A stretch of DNA of 64,000 nucleotides, from contig CP075368.1 of the NCBI GenBank assembly GCA_019454185.1, positions 2,459,649 through 2,523,648 on the forward strand, in the 5' to 3' direction. Numbering within the stretch: the first letter of the stretch is position 1; each line of letters starts with the position of its first letter. The stretch is from Phycisphaeraceae bacterium (GTDB lineage: Bacteria > Planctomycetota > Phycisphaerae > Phycisphaerales > UBA1924). The translations under genes were made by a program, and so were the position numbers. A model generated the notes under the pieces. That model was given only the letters and a program-made list of their open reading frames with translations. It did no database searches and had not been told where the DNA came from. Below are positions 8,801 to 16,778 of the stretch, piece after piece.

Positions 8801-10439
8801 GGATCCGAAGGTGATGGAGGCGGACAAGGAGCTTGCGGACTCTCTCTTCCGGCTCCAGCAGTTCGCTGATGCGTCGGCGCTCTACAAGGGGGTGCTGGAT
8901 GCGAACGCGGATTCGCCGGAACAGTTGTACCGGCTGCGTTACATCGAGACGCTGCTTCGCCTGCAGCAGTGGGACAGCGCGGAATCTCTGGTAGCGGGAT
9001 TCGGCGATCGGGTCGAGAACGATCCGGTGGTGCTGATGCTTCGTGCGGACATCGCGAAGGGCCGGGGCGATATGCGTCGCTGCCGCGAGATCCTTGACAG
9101 GGCGGTGGCCGTCGCGCCCGAGGATGCGCTGGTGTATGTGGAGCGTGCGCAGGCGCGTGCACAGGACCCGCTGCTTGTCGGGCAGGCGATGCAGGACCTT
9201 GACCGTGCTCTGCAGCTGCGTCCGTCGCTGTGGCAGGCGCTCCGGATTCGCGCCGCGATCCGAGCCCAGCAGGGCGACATCGAGGGCGCGTTGGCGGATC
9301 TGCGCTCGGCCGTGACCGCGAATCCCGCCTTGAATGAGCTTCGATACGGTCTGATGCTCGAGCTGCTCAATCGTGGGCGTTCGACGGACGCGGCGGAAGT
9401 CGCCGAGCAGGGGCTTTCTCAGCGGCCGGGCGATCTGATGCTGATGCTCGGTACTGGTCAGATTTTCGCGGAGCGCGGGCAATGGCCTCGGGCGGCGGTC
9501 TTCTACCGGCGCGCGTGGATGCAGGCGCAGGACGTGGCGACGGCGCAGTTGTATGTCGAATCGCTGCTGAACATGACGCCCCCGGACCTGACCGAGGCGA
9601 CGAACGTGCTCAACCGCATGGGTGAGCGTGTCGCGAACGACCCTTCGCTGATTCTGGCGAGGGCGGAGATCCTGGCGAAGCGGAACCGGCTGGACGATGC
9701 GCGTCGCGAGTTGACCGCGTCGTACACGAACGTGAGGAACGAGCCGCGCCAGATCATGGCGTGGTACGCCGCGGCTCGGCGGATTCTGACGCGTCCCGGC
9801 GAGCTGGCCTCGTATCTGGAGTTGCTTGAGCGTGAGATTCCGGATCCGTGGGTGACGTACCTGCGTGGTCGGACGCTGGCCGAGAGCAGCGCGACGCTGT
9901 CGCAGGGCGTTGAGCTGCTGCGTCGGGTGCAGGGGACCAACAACGTTGCGCTGGGCGTGAACGCGTTCCGCAGCGAGGGCGGCTCTTACTACGCTCTTGA
10001 TCGGTACGAGGAGGCGGTCGAGGCGTGGAAGCGCGGGATCCAGAAGTACGCGGACGACTGGGAGATGAACAACAACCTGGGGTTTGTTCTGGCTAAGAAG
10101 CTCGGGCGTGCGGCCGAGGCGGTGCCGTTTGCCGAGCACGCGGCCCGGATGAACCCGAACGTCGCCGAGATCCAGGACACGCTGGGCGTCGCGTACACGA
10201 TGACCAAGCAGTTCGACAAGGCCGATGCGGCCTTGCAGAAGGCGATGTCGCTCTCCCGTGCAGCGTCTGAGTCTCAGATCACGATCATGGTGCACCAGGG
10301 GGTGCTTGACCATGCGATGGGGAACATGGAGAGCGCCCGGACGCGTGCGAAGTCGGCGGATGACCTGCTCCGGGCCATGCCGACGGAGAACCCCTCGATC
10401 CGTGCGGAGGTTGATGCGTTGCTTCGGCTTGTCCAATAA
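5877..10439 (+). CDS. Giant TPR-repeat protein of the exosortase locus
   Basis: This is a 1520-aa protein with one N-terminal membrane segment (about residues 7-28, VVILSAALTLVCGVVAYVG) and a periplasmic or surface region built almost wholly of tetratricopeptide-like helical pairs. Phrases such as AIELYRQALAINPGNEQAQ, GFASYRRALEMRPDDVQ and ALADLRSAVTANPALNELR recur through the chain. Large TPR proteins accompany PEP-CTERM/exosortase systems (for example PrsT-like proteins), and this one is longer than I would expect. It probably acts as a scaffold for export or chain-length machinery; that is inference from repeat type and position. The ATG at 5877 follows GAGG by a usable spacing. A stable hairpin follows the gene. 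Confidence 0.9.
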   Translation: MASRVNVKFVVILSAALTLVCGVVAYVGISIVLKSGDDLVRMGDAKLKEAESAESAGNNALAQEAYGASAFLYSKAVAKDRSNVEFLDRWATALSRWTPDTQTAYRSAFERSMAIKRQRAILLRTNLEAYHDYLGTLERQILLGELSRQSLDYLISETAAALQYFENDAGDALRRYRGRALVEIMDSNLELTEQQREQARADLLSALKVEPTNATAAVALARWGRAESKRVAALGEAARAAEIEREAVGTLRSFVEQNRTNTTGLLGLLTIDTEVALSGAGSQESARRALLASLRPRLDAVREAMMADDPAKLDILTIARFRLLESLLDPESGSESTREILARAIAANPTDPDLLAMNARLSFDLRQFARAIDEYQAVADLKPRPVSLEGMRRYLRRVEAISQQAESVLGMWEQTTGAEERTALVERANKYRQALAAELPTDAPALLLLDAKIAIASGRESDAQRLLFTYNERTLSNDVQGVWLLGQVTMRTQPGIARRQFERVLQMQPGNAAAMIALASMESQLQNHTRAIELYRQALAINPGNEQAQRGLDTSLIATNQKSSDDPVIQIIIDARRTEAGTMENPGDPAGAVAMLERGVVEHDLDLRLVSELVRLYLDREEVAKARQLVSQASARHPQHDSLTRLQNALSKGDPVEAAIDLIDSSDLAPATKELSKYRLYRSRGRTADATRAIAAAQRLAPDDAGVIEIAFNDALESRDVERAKSIVERATRLDTDRVGGLTYRARVEMLEGKTAESARTLQQAINAGAPSVGIHRLLGRQLVNLGREQEGFASYRRALEMRPDDVQTINELIAVLVRSNRLQEALAVARDSEKYARTDRTFQNLWMDLEAAVGDKALALSRRMRMVELDPENRENRVALAAILIETARWAEARKVIDDLRSTGDSLQLVELDAKWHADQNDVDGARGVFVGYITEQDPATLTSEPYIVFGRFMLNRRLNDVGIAALNQARTRQDPKVMEADKELADSLFRLQQFADASALYKGVLDANADSPEQLYRLRYIETLLRLQQWDSAESLVAGFGDRVENDPVVLMLRADIAKGRGDMRRCREILDRAVAVAPEDALVYVERAQARAQDPLLVGQAMQDLDRALQLRPSLWQALRIRAAIRAQQGDIEGALADLRSAVTANPALNELRYGLMLELLNRGRSTDAAEVAEQGLSQRPGDLMLMLGTGQIFAERGQWPRAAVFYRRAWMQAQDVATAQLYVESLLNMTPPDLTEATNVLNRMGERVANDPSLILARAEILAKRNRLDDARRELTASYTNVRNEPRQIMAWYAAARRILTRPGELASYLELLEREIPDPWVTYLRGRTLAESSATLSQGVELLRRVQGTNNVALGVNAFRSEGGSYYALDRYEEAVEAWKRGIQKYADDWEMNNNLGFVLAKKLGRAAEAVPFAEHAARMNPNVAEIQDTLGVAYTMTKQFDKADAALQKAMSLSRAASESQITIMVHQGVLDHAMGNMESARTRAKSADDLLRAMPTENPSIRAEVDALLRLVQ

Positions 10440-10450
10440 CTCACGCTCAC

Positions 10451-10468
10451 GCCGGGTCTCGACCCGGC
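10451..10468 (+). other. Intercistronic hairpin
   Basis: GCCGGGT-CTCG-ACCCGGC, a perfect 7-bp stem with a tetraloop, follows the TPR gene stop by about 10 nt. No T-run follows it, so it is more likely an mRNA-processing or stability element between the TPR and chain-length genes than a full terminator. Confidence 0.45.
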
Positions 10469-10545
10469 CGATACAGACGACGACACAGGACCAGACTGAC
10501 CACGGGCCTGCCAACGGGCCGGCTTCTTCAGAAGAGATGTGAACC

Positions 10546-12759
10546 ATGAGCACCGCTCCCGCTCCTCGCCCGCCCGTTCCTGCGCCCCCGCGTCCCGCGC
10601 CTGCCCCGCAGCAGGGGATGGCCATTCCGACGCTGGACCCGATCAAGCTGTTCAGGAAGTACCAGTGGATCCTGCTGATCGCGAGCTTCGTCGGGATCGG
10701 CGTGGGGATCGTGCTGCACGTGGGGATGTTGCGGTATTACCCGACGTTCCGTGCGACGGCGATCTTCCAGTGCTATGCGCCACAGGTGAGCGCGGGCTCT
10801 GTCGAGGGTGCGATCCGGGCCGACCGCGATGAGTTCGAGCGTTTCATGGCGACGCAGGCGCTGGTGATCAAGTCCGACGTTGTGCTGCAGCGGTTCGCCA
10901 ACGACCCGCGTCTGGAGCGTGAGGCACCGAACTGGACACGGACGTTCTACGAGAACGGGCGTTACAACCCGTCGCTGGCGATCGAGAGCATCAAGAAGAC
11001 GCTGAAGGTTCGCGCGGTCTCCGGCTCGCAGTTCATCGAGATGTCGATGGGGTGGCGGAAGCGTGAGGACGTGGCGGCGGTCGTCGGCTTGATGCGTCAG
11101 TCGTATCTCGAGGTGCTGCGGACGCAGACCGGCTCGGAATCGACGAAGAAGAAGGACTCGCTGGTCCGCACGATCCAGGATCTGGACCGCGAGCTGACCC
11201 GTCTCCAGGGCAGCAAGCGCCAGCTGATCGCGGACAGCCGGATCGATTCTCTCGACCAGCGGTTCAACGAGACACAGAACGCCCTGCAGCAGTTGCAAAC
11301 GAAGGCCGTGCAGGTCCGCCTCGACCTTGAGTCGATCCGCACGACGCTCGCAAACTACGAGCAGGAACTGAACTCGCCGGCCGGCCCGAACTATCCGGAC
11401 GAGCTGCGTGCGCAGGTTGATATGGACCCGGTGATGAACAACGCGCGGTCCGTGCTGAACAACATGGAGAGCCAGTTGAAGGCCCTCCAGCAGAACGGGT
11501 ACGGCCCGATGCACCGCGAGGTGACGCTGCTCCGCGCCCAGATCGACGGGCAGAAGGCGCAGATCGAGCAGTTGCGTCAGTCGATCCTGGCGGATCGCTT
11601 CGCGGCGATCATCGACGGCGCACGACGCGCGAAGGCGAGTCTCGAGGCGCAGCAGCTCGACTCTGACACGCAGGTGCAGCAGTTCCAGGCGCGCCTGGTC
11701 GAGATCACGAACATCCAGGCGCAGATCCGGGATCTTGATCAGCAGATCGAGCGTGTGATCACGTCTCGCTCGGCACGTCAGGACGAGCTGAGCAACCTTC
11801 AGGCCGTTGACCGCCTCGAGACGAACACACGTGTTGTGACCTATCAGACCGAGACCGTGCCGGATCAGGTTGCGTTCCCGTTGATCTACATCACGGTCCC
11901 CCTCGGCTATATCGCGGTCGTGGGCATGGTCGGGCTCTGGATTCTTGTTCGCGAGATTCTTGATCAGCGCATCAAGGGCCCGAGCGACATCGCGCTCATC
12001 CCCCGGGCGAAGCTCCTCGGCATGATCGCGGCGACGAGCGAGGATCCTTCCGGGGTCAAGGCGGTCGAGACCGTCGTGCGAGATCAGCCGACGTCGGTGC
12101 TGACGGAGAACTTCCGCCAGTTGCGTGCGCCGCTCACAAAGCGTCTGCACGCGTCGGGGCACAAGTCGCTGGTCGTGATCGGCGGGATGCCGGGCTCGGG
12201 GGCGACCTCGGTCGTGACGAACATGGCGTTCGCGTTCTCCGGCGCCGAGATCAAGGTGCTTGTCGTTGACGCCAACTTCAGGCGTCCGTCGCTCCACAAG
12301 ATCCTCGGGAAGAGCGAGGGGCCGGGGCTGGCGGATGTGCTCGCCAGATCGACGCCCTTTGAGACTGCGGTGCAGCCGGCATCCAAGCCGGGCGAGCCGG
12401 ACCTGCTTTCGGTGGGCACGCCGGCGAACCGCATCTTCGAGCGTCTGGGCGCGAAGGCGATGTCGGATGTTCTCGAGCAGGCCTCCGCGGTGTATGACAT
12501 GGTGATCATCGACACCGCGCCGGCGGTCGTCTCGGGCGACGGTCTGGCCATCGCCAACCGCGCGGACGCCTCGATCCTCGTGGTCAAGGCACTCTCCGAG
12601 AAGCGGGGCCTTGTCGCGCGGCTCCGGAACGAGTTGTCGGACACGCGTGCCGAGTTCCTCGGTGTGATCATCAACGGCGTGCGCTCGTCCGCGGGCGGCT
12701 ACTTCCGACGCAACATCCGCGCCACGGCGGACTACCAGAAGCCCCAGACGAACACCTGA
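10546..12759 (+). CDS. Wzz chain-length / BY-kinase-like fusion with degenerate P-loop
   Basis: This 737-aa protein joins a Wzz-type chain-length regulator to a bacterial-tyrosine-kinase-like ATPase domain. Membrane segments lie at about residues 40-60 and 445-470, with a long coiled coil between them (about 200-420). The ATPase domain follows (about 510-720). The fold motifs are present: GGMPGSGATS at 546-555, VVDANFR at 573-579 and VIIDTAP at 653-659. However, the P-loop lysine is Ala553 and the second acidic residue of Walker A' is Asn577. Only two tyrosines (GGYFRRN and ADYQ) lie in the C-terminal tail. It is probably a pseudokinase that regulates chain length by assembly alone. The ATG at 10546 follows AGAAGAG. 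The next gene is an epimerase. Confidence 0.9.
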   Translation: MSTAPAPRPPVPAPPRPAPAPQQGMAIPTLDPIKLFRKYQWILLIASFVGIGVGIVLHVGMLRYYPTFRATAIFQCYAPQVSAGSVEGAIRADRDEFERFMATQALVIKSDVVLQRFANDPRLEREAPNWTRTFYENGRYNPSLAIESIKKTLKVRAVSGSQFIEMSMGWRKREDVAAVVGLMRQSYLEVLRTQTGSESTKKKDSLVRTIQDLDRELTRLQGSKRQLIADSRIDSLDQRFNETQNALQQLQTKAVQVRLDLESIRTTLANYEQELNSPAGPNYPDELRAQVDMDPVMNNARSVLNNMESQLKALQQNGYGPMHREVTLLRAQIDGQKAQIEQLRQSILADRFAAIIDGARRAKASLEAQQLDSDTQVQQFQARLVEITNIQAQIRDLDQQIERVITSRSARQDELSNLQAVDRLETNTRVVTYQTETVPDQVAFPLIYITVPLGYIAVVGMVGLWILVREILDQRIKGPSDIALIPRAKLLGMIAATSEDPSGVKAVETVVRDQPTSVLTENFRQLRAPLTKRLHASGHKSLVVIGGMPGSGATSVVTNMAFAFSGAEIKVLVVDANFRRPSLHKILGKSEGPGLADVLARSTPFETAVQPASKPGEPDLLSVGTPANRIFERLGAKAMSDVLEQASAVYDMVIIDTAPAVVSGDGLAIANRADASILVVKALSEKRGLVARLRNELSDTRAEFLGVIINGVRSSAGGYFRRNIRATADYQKPQTNT

Positions 12760-12822
12760 GAGACGTAGAACCCGTTCAACCTTTGGTACATCAAGCCGGC
12801 AACCGATCCGACAAGGGCAGAC

Positions 12823-13863
12823 GTGGCGCAGACAGGAACCAAAGCCGAGATCACCGGCTCGCGCCGGCGGAGACGCGCCCTCGTCAGCGGCGGCAGCGGT
12901 TTCATCGGCTCGCACCTTGTGCCCTTGCTGCTTGAGCGAGGCGACCACGTCACCGTGGTTGATAATCTCTCGACCGGCAGGCGCGGGAACCTGCCCGAGG
13001 AGCACCCGTCGATTCGGTTCATCGAGGCAGACCTGCGCGAGGCGCTGCGCGTGCTGGGCCCGGGCGAGACGTTCGACGAGATCTATCACCTCGCGGCGGC
13101 GGTCGGCGTGACGCGGGTGCTTGAGGATCCGATCCTTGCGATCGAGACGAATGTCGAGCAGACGGCGGCGTTGTTGAGGTTTGCGGCGAACCGCGGGCCT
13201 GACGGCGGGCCGGTGCCGACGCTGGTGGCTTCGAGTTCCGAGGTGTACGGAAAGGCCGCGAAGTCGCCGTTCTCTGAGGAGGACGACGTTCTGTACGGTC
13301 CGACGACGGTTTCCCGGTGGTCGTACGCGTGCACGAAGGCGATCGATGAGTATCTGGCGATCGCGCACCATCGGATGCACGGGCTGCCGGCGGTGGTCGC
13401 GAGGTTCTTCAACACGGTCGGGCCGCGGCAGGTTGGTGACTACGGGATGGTGCTTCCGCGGTTTGTCGGCGCTGCGCTGAGGGGCGAGCCGCTGCACGTC
13501 TTCGGTGACGGTGGGCAGACCCGCTGCTTCTGCGACGTGCGCGACACAGCGGCTGCATTGCCCCGGCTGCTGGGCACGGCGCGGTGCTACGGGCGGGTGT
13601 TCAATGTCGGGTCGGATCGGCCGATCTCGATCCTTGAACTGGCGGAGACCGTGATCCGTGTGCTTTCTTCGCGCTCGACGATCCAACTCAGGCCGTACGC
13701 TGAGGCGTATCCTGACGGCTTCGAAGATCTGCGTCAGCGTCGTCCCGATCTTGCCCGCATTCGCGAGTCCATCGGCTTTGAGCCGACCATTCCGCTCGAA
13801 GCCACCATCCGAGACATCGCCCAGTCCATGCGTTCGACGGGGGTGGCGGAGGCCAACGCGTGA
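12823..13863 (+). CDS. NAD-dependent sugar-nucleotide epimerase/dehydratase
   Basis: This 346-aa extended short-chain dehydrogenase acts on nucleotide sugars. It has the Rossmann motif GGSGFIGS at about residues 26-33, LSTGRRGN, the catalytic Ser region VASSSEVYG and the YACTK active-site pair. The closest general type is the UDP-glucuronate decarboxylase / UDP-glucose 4-epimerase group; the exact substrate cannot be read by eye. The likely role is supplying a sugar for the surface polysaccharide. The start is GTG at 12823; a long Arg-rich N-terminal tail precedes the nucleotide-binding fold. The stop overlaps the start of the WecA-type gene by GTGA. Confidence 0.88.
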   Translation: MAQTGTKAEITGSRRRRRALVSGGSGFIGSHLVPLLLERGDHVTVVDNLSTGRRGNLPEEHPSIRFIEADLREALRVLGPGETFDEIYHLAAAVGVTRVLEDPILAIETNVEQTAALLRFAANRGPDGGPVPTLVASSSEVYGKAAKSPFSEEDDVLYGPTTVSRWSYACTKAIDEYLAIAHHRMHGLPAVVARFFNTVGPRQVGDYGMVLPRFVGAALRGEPLHVFGDGGQTRCFCDVRDTAAALPRLLGTARCYGRVFNVGSDRPISILELAETVIRVLSSRSTIQLRPYAEAYPDGFEDLRQRRPDLARIRESIGFEPTIPLEATIRDIAQSMRSTGVAEANA

Positions 13864-15335
13864 TTCCTACAGCCGCCAAACTCGATCCGATCCGGGCCGA
13901 GAATCTCCCTCCCGGCGTGGTTGCGCGCATCGACCAGCTCGGGGTTCAGATCGGTCGCCTTGCGCAGGAGCAGCGTGATCTGGCGGCGGCGGCGGGGATC
14001 TCTCCTGAGGCGCCCTCTCGTCTGGACATCTTCCACGGCTACATCGCGGTGCTTGGCATCGCGTTCATCGTGACGCTGCTCGCGACACCCCTGATGCGTC
14101 GCATGGCGGTGCGGTACGGGATCGTTGATCGACCGAACGAGGCGAGGAAGATCCACCGGGCCCCGACGGCGTATCTCGGCGGCGCGGCGGTTTACCTGGG
14201 CATCATGGCGGGGATTCTGCTCTCGTACATCGCTGTGGCCGTGCCGGGTCTGGTCAACTTCCACGAGACGAACCATCTGGAGGGGTCTTCGCCGTTCCCG
14301 GTGCCGACGTCGATCCTGCTCGGGCTGACGGTCATCATGCTTGTCGGGCTTTTCGACGACATCGTGCACATCAGCCCGCAGGTCAAGGTAGCGGGGCAGT
14401 TGCTTGCGGCGGCTGCGTTGGCGATCGATGACGTGGGCGTGCGGGTAGCCAAGGGTGTGCTGGTGCCTCTTGCGAAGGCGGTGGGCATCCCGACGGCCAC
14501 AATCGACGGGACTTCGATCGAGACGGTCCTGCTGAGGATCCCGATGCCTGTCGAGCTCTTCGGGACGGGCTCGATCCACATCGACCTTGTGTACTGGGCG
14601 GGGACAGCGATCATCGCGTTGTTCGTGCTGGGCGCGTGCAACGCGTCGAACCTGATCGACGGCTTGGATGGGTTGCTCTCGGGGGTGACGGCGATCGCGA
14701 ACGTCGGCCTGCTGATCGTGGCCCTGAGCATGGCGGTGATGGACGACGGCCCGCGCGATGCGCAGCGCCTGGTCATCTGCATGGCGATTATCGGGGCGTG
14801 TCTCGGCTTCCTGCCTCACAACTTCAACCCGGCGACGATTTTTCTGGGGGACTGCGGCTCGCTCCTGCTGGGCTTCGCGACGATCGTGGTGATCCTGACG
14901 CTGGGCGACACGGGCAAGACGAACCTCGTGTTCGCGGGTCTGGTGATCTACTCCATCCCGATCATCGATACCTCGCTGGCGATTGTGAGACGCAAGCTGG
15001 CCAAGAAACGAATGTCCGACCCCGATTCGGACCACCTGCACCACATGCTGAAGCGGTCGCTCGGCGTGAAGGGGGCGGTCTTGACGCTGTACGGAATCGG
15101 CACGTCATTCGCGTTGATCGGGATCGGGATGTCGCTCTGGCGGGCCCGGGCGACGTATCTGCTCGCGTTCATCTACGCCTGCTTCATCGCTGTGATTGCG
15201 ATCAAGATCGCGCGGAAGCGGATCATCGAAGAGCAGATTCAGAGGGTCGAGGCGGAACGCTCGGGAGCGTCGCTGCGTCAGCCAGTGCCGGCGGGAGACG
15301 CGGCATTGCCGCAGGGTGAGTCGCCGACGCCGTGA
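13860..15335 (+). CDS. WecA/TagO-type undecaprenyl-phosphate sugar-1-phosphate transferase
   Basis: This enzyme family starts polysaccharide synthesis by moving a GlcNAc-1-phosphate-type sugar from UDP-sugar to undecaprenyl phosphate on the inner membrane. The 491-aa protein has about eleven membrane segments and family motifs GIVDRPNEARKIH, FDDIVHI, NLIDGLDGLLSG, IFLGDCGSLLLGF and the His-rich loop DHLHHMLKR. It has an extra N-terminal stretch of about 55 residues with heptad-like spacing (RIDQLGVQIGRLAQEQRDLA), absent from WecA, and a hydrophilic C-terminal tail. GTG at 13860 overlaps the preceding stop, so translational coupling is likely. It should be the priming enzyme of the locus. Confidence 0.93.
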   Translation: MIPTAAKLDPIRAENLPPGVVARIDQLGVQIGRLAQEQRDLAAAAGISPEAPSRLDIFHGYIAVLGIAFIVTLLATPLMRRMAVRYGIVDRPNEARKIHRAPTAYLGGAAVYLGIMAGILLSYIAVAVPGLVNFHETNHLEGSSPFPVPTSILLGLTVIMLVGLFDDIVHISPQVKVAGQLLAAAALAIDDVGVRVAKGVLVPLAKAVGIPTATIDGTSIETVLLRIPMPVELFGTGSIHIDLVYWAGTAIIALFVLGACNASNLIDGLDGLLSGVTAIANVGLLIVALSMAVMDDGPRDAQRLVICMAIIGACLGFLPHNFNPATIFLGDCGSLLLGFATIVVILTLGDTGKTNLVFAGLVIYSIPIIDTSLAIVRRKLAKKRMSDPDSDHLHHMLKRSLGVKGAVLTLYGIGTSFALIGIGMSLWRARATYLLAFIYACFIAVIAIKIARKRIIEEQIQRVEAERSGASLRQPVPAGDAALPQGESPTP

Positions 15336-15390
15336 GGCAGCGGGAGAACGGCCGGGTGGGCGCGGTTTCGCGGGAAAATCCTGCCGTTCC

Positions 15391-15396
15391 TATACT
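15391..15396 (+). promoter_or_regulatory. Putative leaderless -10 box of the parA-like gene
   Basis: TATACT ends 8 nt before the ATG at 15405 and no Shine-Dalgarno lies between them. It suggests separate transcription of the ParA-VanZ pair inside the envelope locus. Confidence 0.5.
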
Positions 15397-15404
15397 CCGG
15401 CACC

Positions 15405-16382
15405 ATGGATGGAGCCCGCCCGAAACCCACGCGTCTGATCGCCCTCATGAATCAGAAGGGGGGCGTGGGGAAGACCACGACCACCGTTACGCTGGCCGCG
15501 GCGTATGCCAGGGCCGGACGCTCCACGCTGGTCGTCGATCTTGATCCCCAGGCGCACGCGACGCTGCATCTCGGGGTCGATCCGGCAGCGATCGAGGCGT
15601 CTGTCTACGACGTGCTGCTGGATCCCGCGTCCGGGCTCGAGGGGCGTGTGCACGCGATCGCACCGAATCTGGACCTTCTGCCCGCGCAGACGGATCTGGC
15701 GGCGGCCGAGGTGGAGATCTCTCAGGCGCCGGATCGGAACCGACGCCTGTCGGACGCTCTGGCGGCGGCATCGGGCAAGTACGAGTTTGTGCTGTTTGAT
15801 TGTCCCCCGTCGCTGGGGCTGCTGACGCTGAACGGCCTGGTGGCGGCGCGTGAGGTGATCATCCCGATGCAGGCGCACTTCCTTGCGCTGCAGGGCGTCG
15901 GGAAGTTGCTGGAGACGGTGCGGCTTGTGACCCAGTCGGTCAACCCCAAATTGCGCGTGACGGGCGTGGTGCTGTGCATGCACGACACATCGAGCACGCA
16001 CACGCAGGAAGTTGTCGCTGATCTTGAGGCGTTCCTTGCCGAGCAGCGGGCGCTCGACGTGCCGTGGAAGCACGCGCGCGTGCTGCGCCCGGCGATCCGG
16101 CGGAACATCAAGCTCGCGGAGTGTCCCTCGTTCGGGCAGACGATCTTTGAGTACGCCCCCACCGCTCCCGGGGCGGCCGATTACAAGGCGCTCGCCGAAG
16201 GGATGCTGCGAGAATGGGACGCGATGCTGGAGCGCCGCGCCGAGACGAAACCCGAGACGAAGCCCGGGTCCGGTCCAGTCAGACAGCCAGAGGTGGGCAC
16301 TCAGGCCACGGGCGACGCGCCCGTGGAGATCGTGACGAGGGCTGCGGAGATCGCACCGGTTTCCTCCGGGACCGGGGTGTGA
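15405..16382 (+). CDS. ParA/Soj-family ATPase
   Basis: This 325-aa protein is a deviant Walker ATPase of the ParA family, which drives DNA or protein-complex positioning. The signature NQKGGVGKTTTT is at about residues 16-27, VVDLDPQAHAT is the Walker A' region, and FVLFDCPPSLGLLTLNGL is Walker B. A Pro/Glu/Thr-rich tail of about 45 residues follows the ATPase domain. No parB or parS-like partner is adjacent. The gene sits between a priming transferase and a VanZ-like gene and shares a GTGA overlap with the latter. It may be a chromosome-segregation ParA or one that positions an envelope complex; the sequence does not decide. The start ATG 15405 appears leaderless. Confidence 0.93.
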   Translation: MDGARPKPTRLIALMNQKGGVGKTTTTVTLAAAYARAGRSTLVVDLDPQAHATLHLGVDPAAIEASVYDVLLDPASGLEGRVHAIAPNLDLLPAQTDLAAAEVEISQAPDRNRRLSDALAAASGKYEFVLFDCPPSLGLLTLNGLVAAREVIIPMQAHFLALQGVGKLLETVRLVTQSVNPKLRVTGVVLCMHDTSSTHTQEVVADLEAFLAEQRALDVPWKHARVLRPAIRRNIKLAECPSFGQTIFEYAPTAPGAADYKALAEGMLREWDAMLERRAETKPETKPGSGPVRQPEVGTQATGDAPVEIVTRAAEIAPVSSGTGV

Positions 16383-16753
16383 TCGCGGTGCCGCGTGCGG
16401 TCTATCTGGTTGGGTTCGGGGTGTACGCGCTCGCGTTGTTCATCGCGACCCACTGGCCCCGGCTGGCGATCGATTCGCCCATCTGCGGGACGGACAAGAT
16501 CATCCACGTCGGGGTGTTCTTTGTGTGGACGCTGCTCCTGGCGGCGGCGGTGCGGCATCGTCGGCCGAGATTGCGGACGCTCGGGTTGATCGCGTGCGGG
16601 TATGCGGCACTCGACGAGGGGCTTCAGGCGATACCCGCGCTGGGCCGGACGTGCTCGTGGTGGGACCTGTTGGCGAATGTCGTGGGTGTGGGGCTCGGCC
16701 TTGTCGTGATCTGGCTGATTCGGCGGCGTTCCGGGAAGCGGGCGCTCGCCTAG
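16379..16753 (+). CDS. VanZ-like membrane protein
   Basis: This is a 124-aa protein with four predicted membrane segments. The pattern CGTDKIIHVGVFFVWTLLL ... YAALDEGLQ ... WWDLLANVVGVGLG is typical of the VanZ-like family, whose members occur in polysaccharide and exosortase loci and whose biochemical role is unclear. The GTG at 16379 overlaps the ParA stop codon (GTGA) and removes a non-homologous Arg/Gly-rich stretch that an earlier start would add. Translational coupling with ParA is likely. MurJ follows after a short gap with its own apparent start signal. Confidence 0.8.
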   Translation: MIAVPRAVYLVGFGVYALALFIATHWPRLAIDSPICGTDKIIHVGVFFVWTLLLAAAVRHRRPRLRTLGLIACGYAALDEGLQAIPALGRTCSWWDLLANVVGVGLGLVVIWLIRRRSGKRALA

Positions 16754-16765
16754 CGTCGGACGTGA

Positions 16766-16771
16766 TAATCT
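16766..16771 (+). promoter_or_regulatory. Putative leaderless -10 box of murJ
   Basis: TAATCT ends 7 nt before the GTG at 16779; the overlapping GATAAT at 16764-16769 is an alternative reading. No Shine-Dalgarno precedes the GTG. Confidence 0.4.
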
Positions 16772-16778
16772 TGCATCC

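Noticed and set aside
8259..10646. Long minus-strand frame opposite the TPR protein
   Set aside because: Antisense shadow of a gene with clear TPR repeats; no start signal or homology.
10528..13686. Very long minus-strand frame (over 1000 codons) opposite the chain-length and epimerase genes
   Set aside because: It has no recognisable motif, is rich in Arg, His and Leu as expected for the antisense of GC-rich genes, and the plus strand holds clear conserved genes.
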